A DNA stretch of 64,000 bases from Serratia liquefaciens (GTDB taxonomy: Bacteria; Pseudomonadota; Gammaproteobacteria; Enterobacterales; Enterobacteriaceae), in contig NZ_CP088930.1 of assembly GCF_027594825.1 (NCBI RefSeq), positions 4,649,019 to 4,713,018 on the forward strand, in the 5' to 3' direction. A program made the translations under genes and the position numbers. The notes below the pieces were generated by a model. The model ran no database searches and had not been told where the DNA came from. It worked only from the letters and a program-made list of their open reading frames with translations. Below, one piece after another: positions 62,746 to 64,000 of this stretch. Each line of letters begins with the position of its first letter. Position 1 is the stretch's first letter.

Positions 62746-62860
62746 TTCAAGCCACAGCGTTGTTGGCTGCACGTGTGCACCCCAGTCACTGACCTGAGTC
62801 AGCTCCTGGGGATACCCACGCTTGCCGCCTAGCTGTGACTTGAAATCTATTGGGTATGAT
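62746..62860. repeat. Palindromic intergenic repeat between poxB and hcr
   Basis: Arms TTTCAAG...ACAGC and AGCTGTGACTTGAAA, then GGCTGCAC and CTTGCC, and a central CCCCAG/CTGGGG stem. The unit continues to ATTGGGTAT at the right edge. It matches from memory the dispersed palindromic unit common in Yersinia and Serratia intergenic regions. It lies upstream of poxB, partly in its leader. Confidence 0.8.
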
Positions 62861-62977
62861 TTATCAGTCTTTCTCAAATAAACGCAGTAATACGCATGGA
62901 ACCGGGAAAGTGTAGAAGGGGAAGGGAAAACCTGCTTGCCGATAAATGCCCCATCATTGGCGATGGGGCGGCAAGCG

Positions 62978-63982
62978 TCAGGCGAGGGTGACGTCGCCCT
63001 GGAGCTGGCAACTGCAGGCCAGTACGTAGCCTTGGGCGATTTCAGCCGGGGTGAGCGTCATGCTGCTGCTGGTGGTGTAGTCGCCTTCGAGGATGCGCGT
63101 TTTGCATGAGCCGCATACCCCGGCGCGACAGGCCGCGTTGACCGGCAACGCGTTCGCTTCCATGGCCGCCAGCAATGTGCTGCCGACCGGAACGCGGAAT
63201 TCACGCAGCGGTCGGGCGGTGCGCAGCGTTAATCCTTCGCCTTGGCCAATATCGGCTTCTGCTGGAGTATGGAACTGCTCTTTGTGGAAGTGGCTGGCCG
63301 GTACGCCAAGCTGCAGGCACAGTTGCTCCGCCTGCGCCATATAAGGTGCCGGGCCGCAGGTCATCACCCTGCGTTCGGTGATATCCGGCGCGGCCTGGCG
63401 CAGCACTTCGGCACTGATCCGCCCGCTGAGATAACCTGGCTGGATATCTCGCTCCGCCATCAGCGTCAGCCGCAGCTGCGCATGAGCGGCGCACAGTTCG
63501 CGCCATTGCTCGGCGAAAATGGTGTCGGCAGGGGTGCGGACGTTAAAGATCACCGCGATATCACAGGCCGGGCGATTGGCCACCAGCCAACGGCACATGG
63601 AGATGATTGGCGTGACGCCGCAGCCGGCGGCCAGCATCAGGTAGCTGTCGGCCGGGTGTTGTTCACAGCTGAACTCGCCCTGAGCATCGGACAGCCACAG
63701 GGTGTTGCCAGGTTTAACCTCACGCGTCAGCCAGCGGGAGCCTATGCCGTCCGGCAGACAACGTACGCTGATGCTGAGAAAACGGCTCTGGCCGGGTGAA
63801 GAAGATAACGTATAGGCGCGTAGCGTCTCTTCGCTATTGCGAATGCTGACCAGCGCAAACTGACCGGCTTGATAAGGGTAAAAAACGTCGCAGATCAGGT
63901 TTAACGTCCAGACGTCGGCGGTTTCCTGCCGGATCGAATGGACCTGCATACGGTTAGGGCAAAGTGGGCTGGGTTGGGTCAT
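62978..63982 (-). CDS. hcr: NADH oxidoreductase of the hybrid-cluster protein
   Basis: Passes electrons from NADH to Hcp, the hybrid-cluster protein that handles nitric oxide. It is 334 residues with an N-terminal FAD domain (LRAYTLSSSPG), an NAD domain (LAAGCGVTPIISMCRWL) and a C-terminal 2Fe-2S ferredoxin domain (CRAGVCGSCKTR with a fourth Cys at VLACSCQL). ATG at 63982 with GAGG, so the gene is complete. hcp is expected just upstream, beyond the window edge. Followed by poxB as in E. coli. Confidence 0.96.
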   Translation of the reverse strand: MTQPSPLCPNRMQVHSIRQETADVWTLNLICDVFYPYQAGQFALVSIRNSEETLRAYTLSSSPGQSRFLSISVRCLPDGIGSRWLTREVKPGNTLWLSDAQGEFSCEQHPADSYLMLAAGCGVTPIISMCRWLVANRPACDIAVIFNVRTPADTIFAEQWRELCAAHAQLRLTLMAERDIQPGYLSGRISAEVLRQAAPDITERRVMTCGPAPYMAQAEQLCLQLGVPASHFHKEQFHTPAEADIGQGEGLTLRTARPLREFRVPVGSTLLAAMEANALPVNAACRAGVCGSCKTRILEGDYTTSSSMTLTPAEIAQGYVLACSCQLQGDVTLA

Positions 63983-64000
63983 AGGGCACCTCAAAAGCAA

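Overview
The window is a stretch of enterobacterial chromosome, most likely Serratia or a close Yersiniaceae relative. The gene order from yliI/gstB/dacC/deoR through ybjG, ybjL-ybjM-grxA-ybjC-rimK-ybjN-potFGHI-ybjO-rlmC-artJMQIP-ybjP-ybjQ-amiD-ybjS-ybjT-ltaE-poxB-hcr follows the E. coli order closely. The protein sequences are clearly diverged from E. coli, GC is high, and several palindromic intergenic repeats are of the Yersinia/Serratia type. Genus is inferred from gene content and remembered protein sequences, not from a database search. No rRNA, tRNA, CRISPR array, insertion sequence, prophage or plasmid gene was seen.

Region 1 (1-5735): the end of an O-antigen locus. It holds the 3' part of an ABC-exporter ATPase (Wzt type, with carbohydrate-binding tail), a 1139-residue multi-domain glycosyltransferase whose plan resembles WbbB (GT99-like N-terminus, coiled coil, two further transferase modules), and gnd. 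Region 2 (5753-13089): the complete histidine operon hisL-GDCBHAF-IE on the minus strand, with a leader peptide of six His codons and an attenuator. Region 3 (13319-17743): yeeZ, then a LysR regulator, an agmatinase-family ureohydrolase close to guanidinobutyrase, and a sodium:solute symporter, which together look like a guanidino-compound utilisation unit.

Region 4 (17752-27398): a CorA-type transporter, a GNAT acetyltransferase, yliI, gstB, a HAD hydrolase, a 2-oxoglutarate/Fe oxygenase, a reverse transsulfuration operon (cystathionine beta-synthase and gamma-lyase) and dacC. A tandem 8-bp array resembling MetJ boxes lies upstream of the transsulfuration operon. Region 5 (27456-35245): sdaC-sdaB serine catabolism, a 969-bp gene-free regulatory region, deoR and deoC, a DUF4432 mutarotase-like gene divergent from deoC with two DeoR-operator-like sites between them, and two PAP2 phosphatases (COG3907 type and ybjG) with a PmrA-box-like site upstream.

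Region 6 (35367-49754): a secreted nucleosidase with an Asn at the position of the catalytic Asp, ecotin, ybjL, ybjM, grxA, ybjC, rimK (with no nfsA between ybjC and rimK), ybjN, potFGHI, ybjO, rlmC and artJ. Region 7 (49962-63982): artPIQM, envelope lipoproteins (ybjP, DUF3300, amiD), ybjQ, ybjS, ybjT, a DUF1294 membrane protein, ltaE, poxB and hcr. Most of this is core genome. The points worth attention are the capped O-antigen machinery, candidate operators that tie local operons to MetJ, DeoR, ArgR and PmrA, the altered secreted nucleosidase, and nested palindromic repeats.
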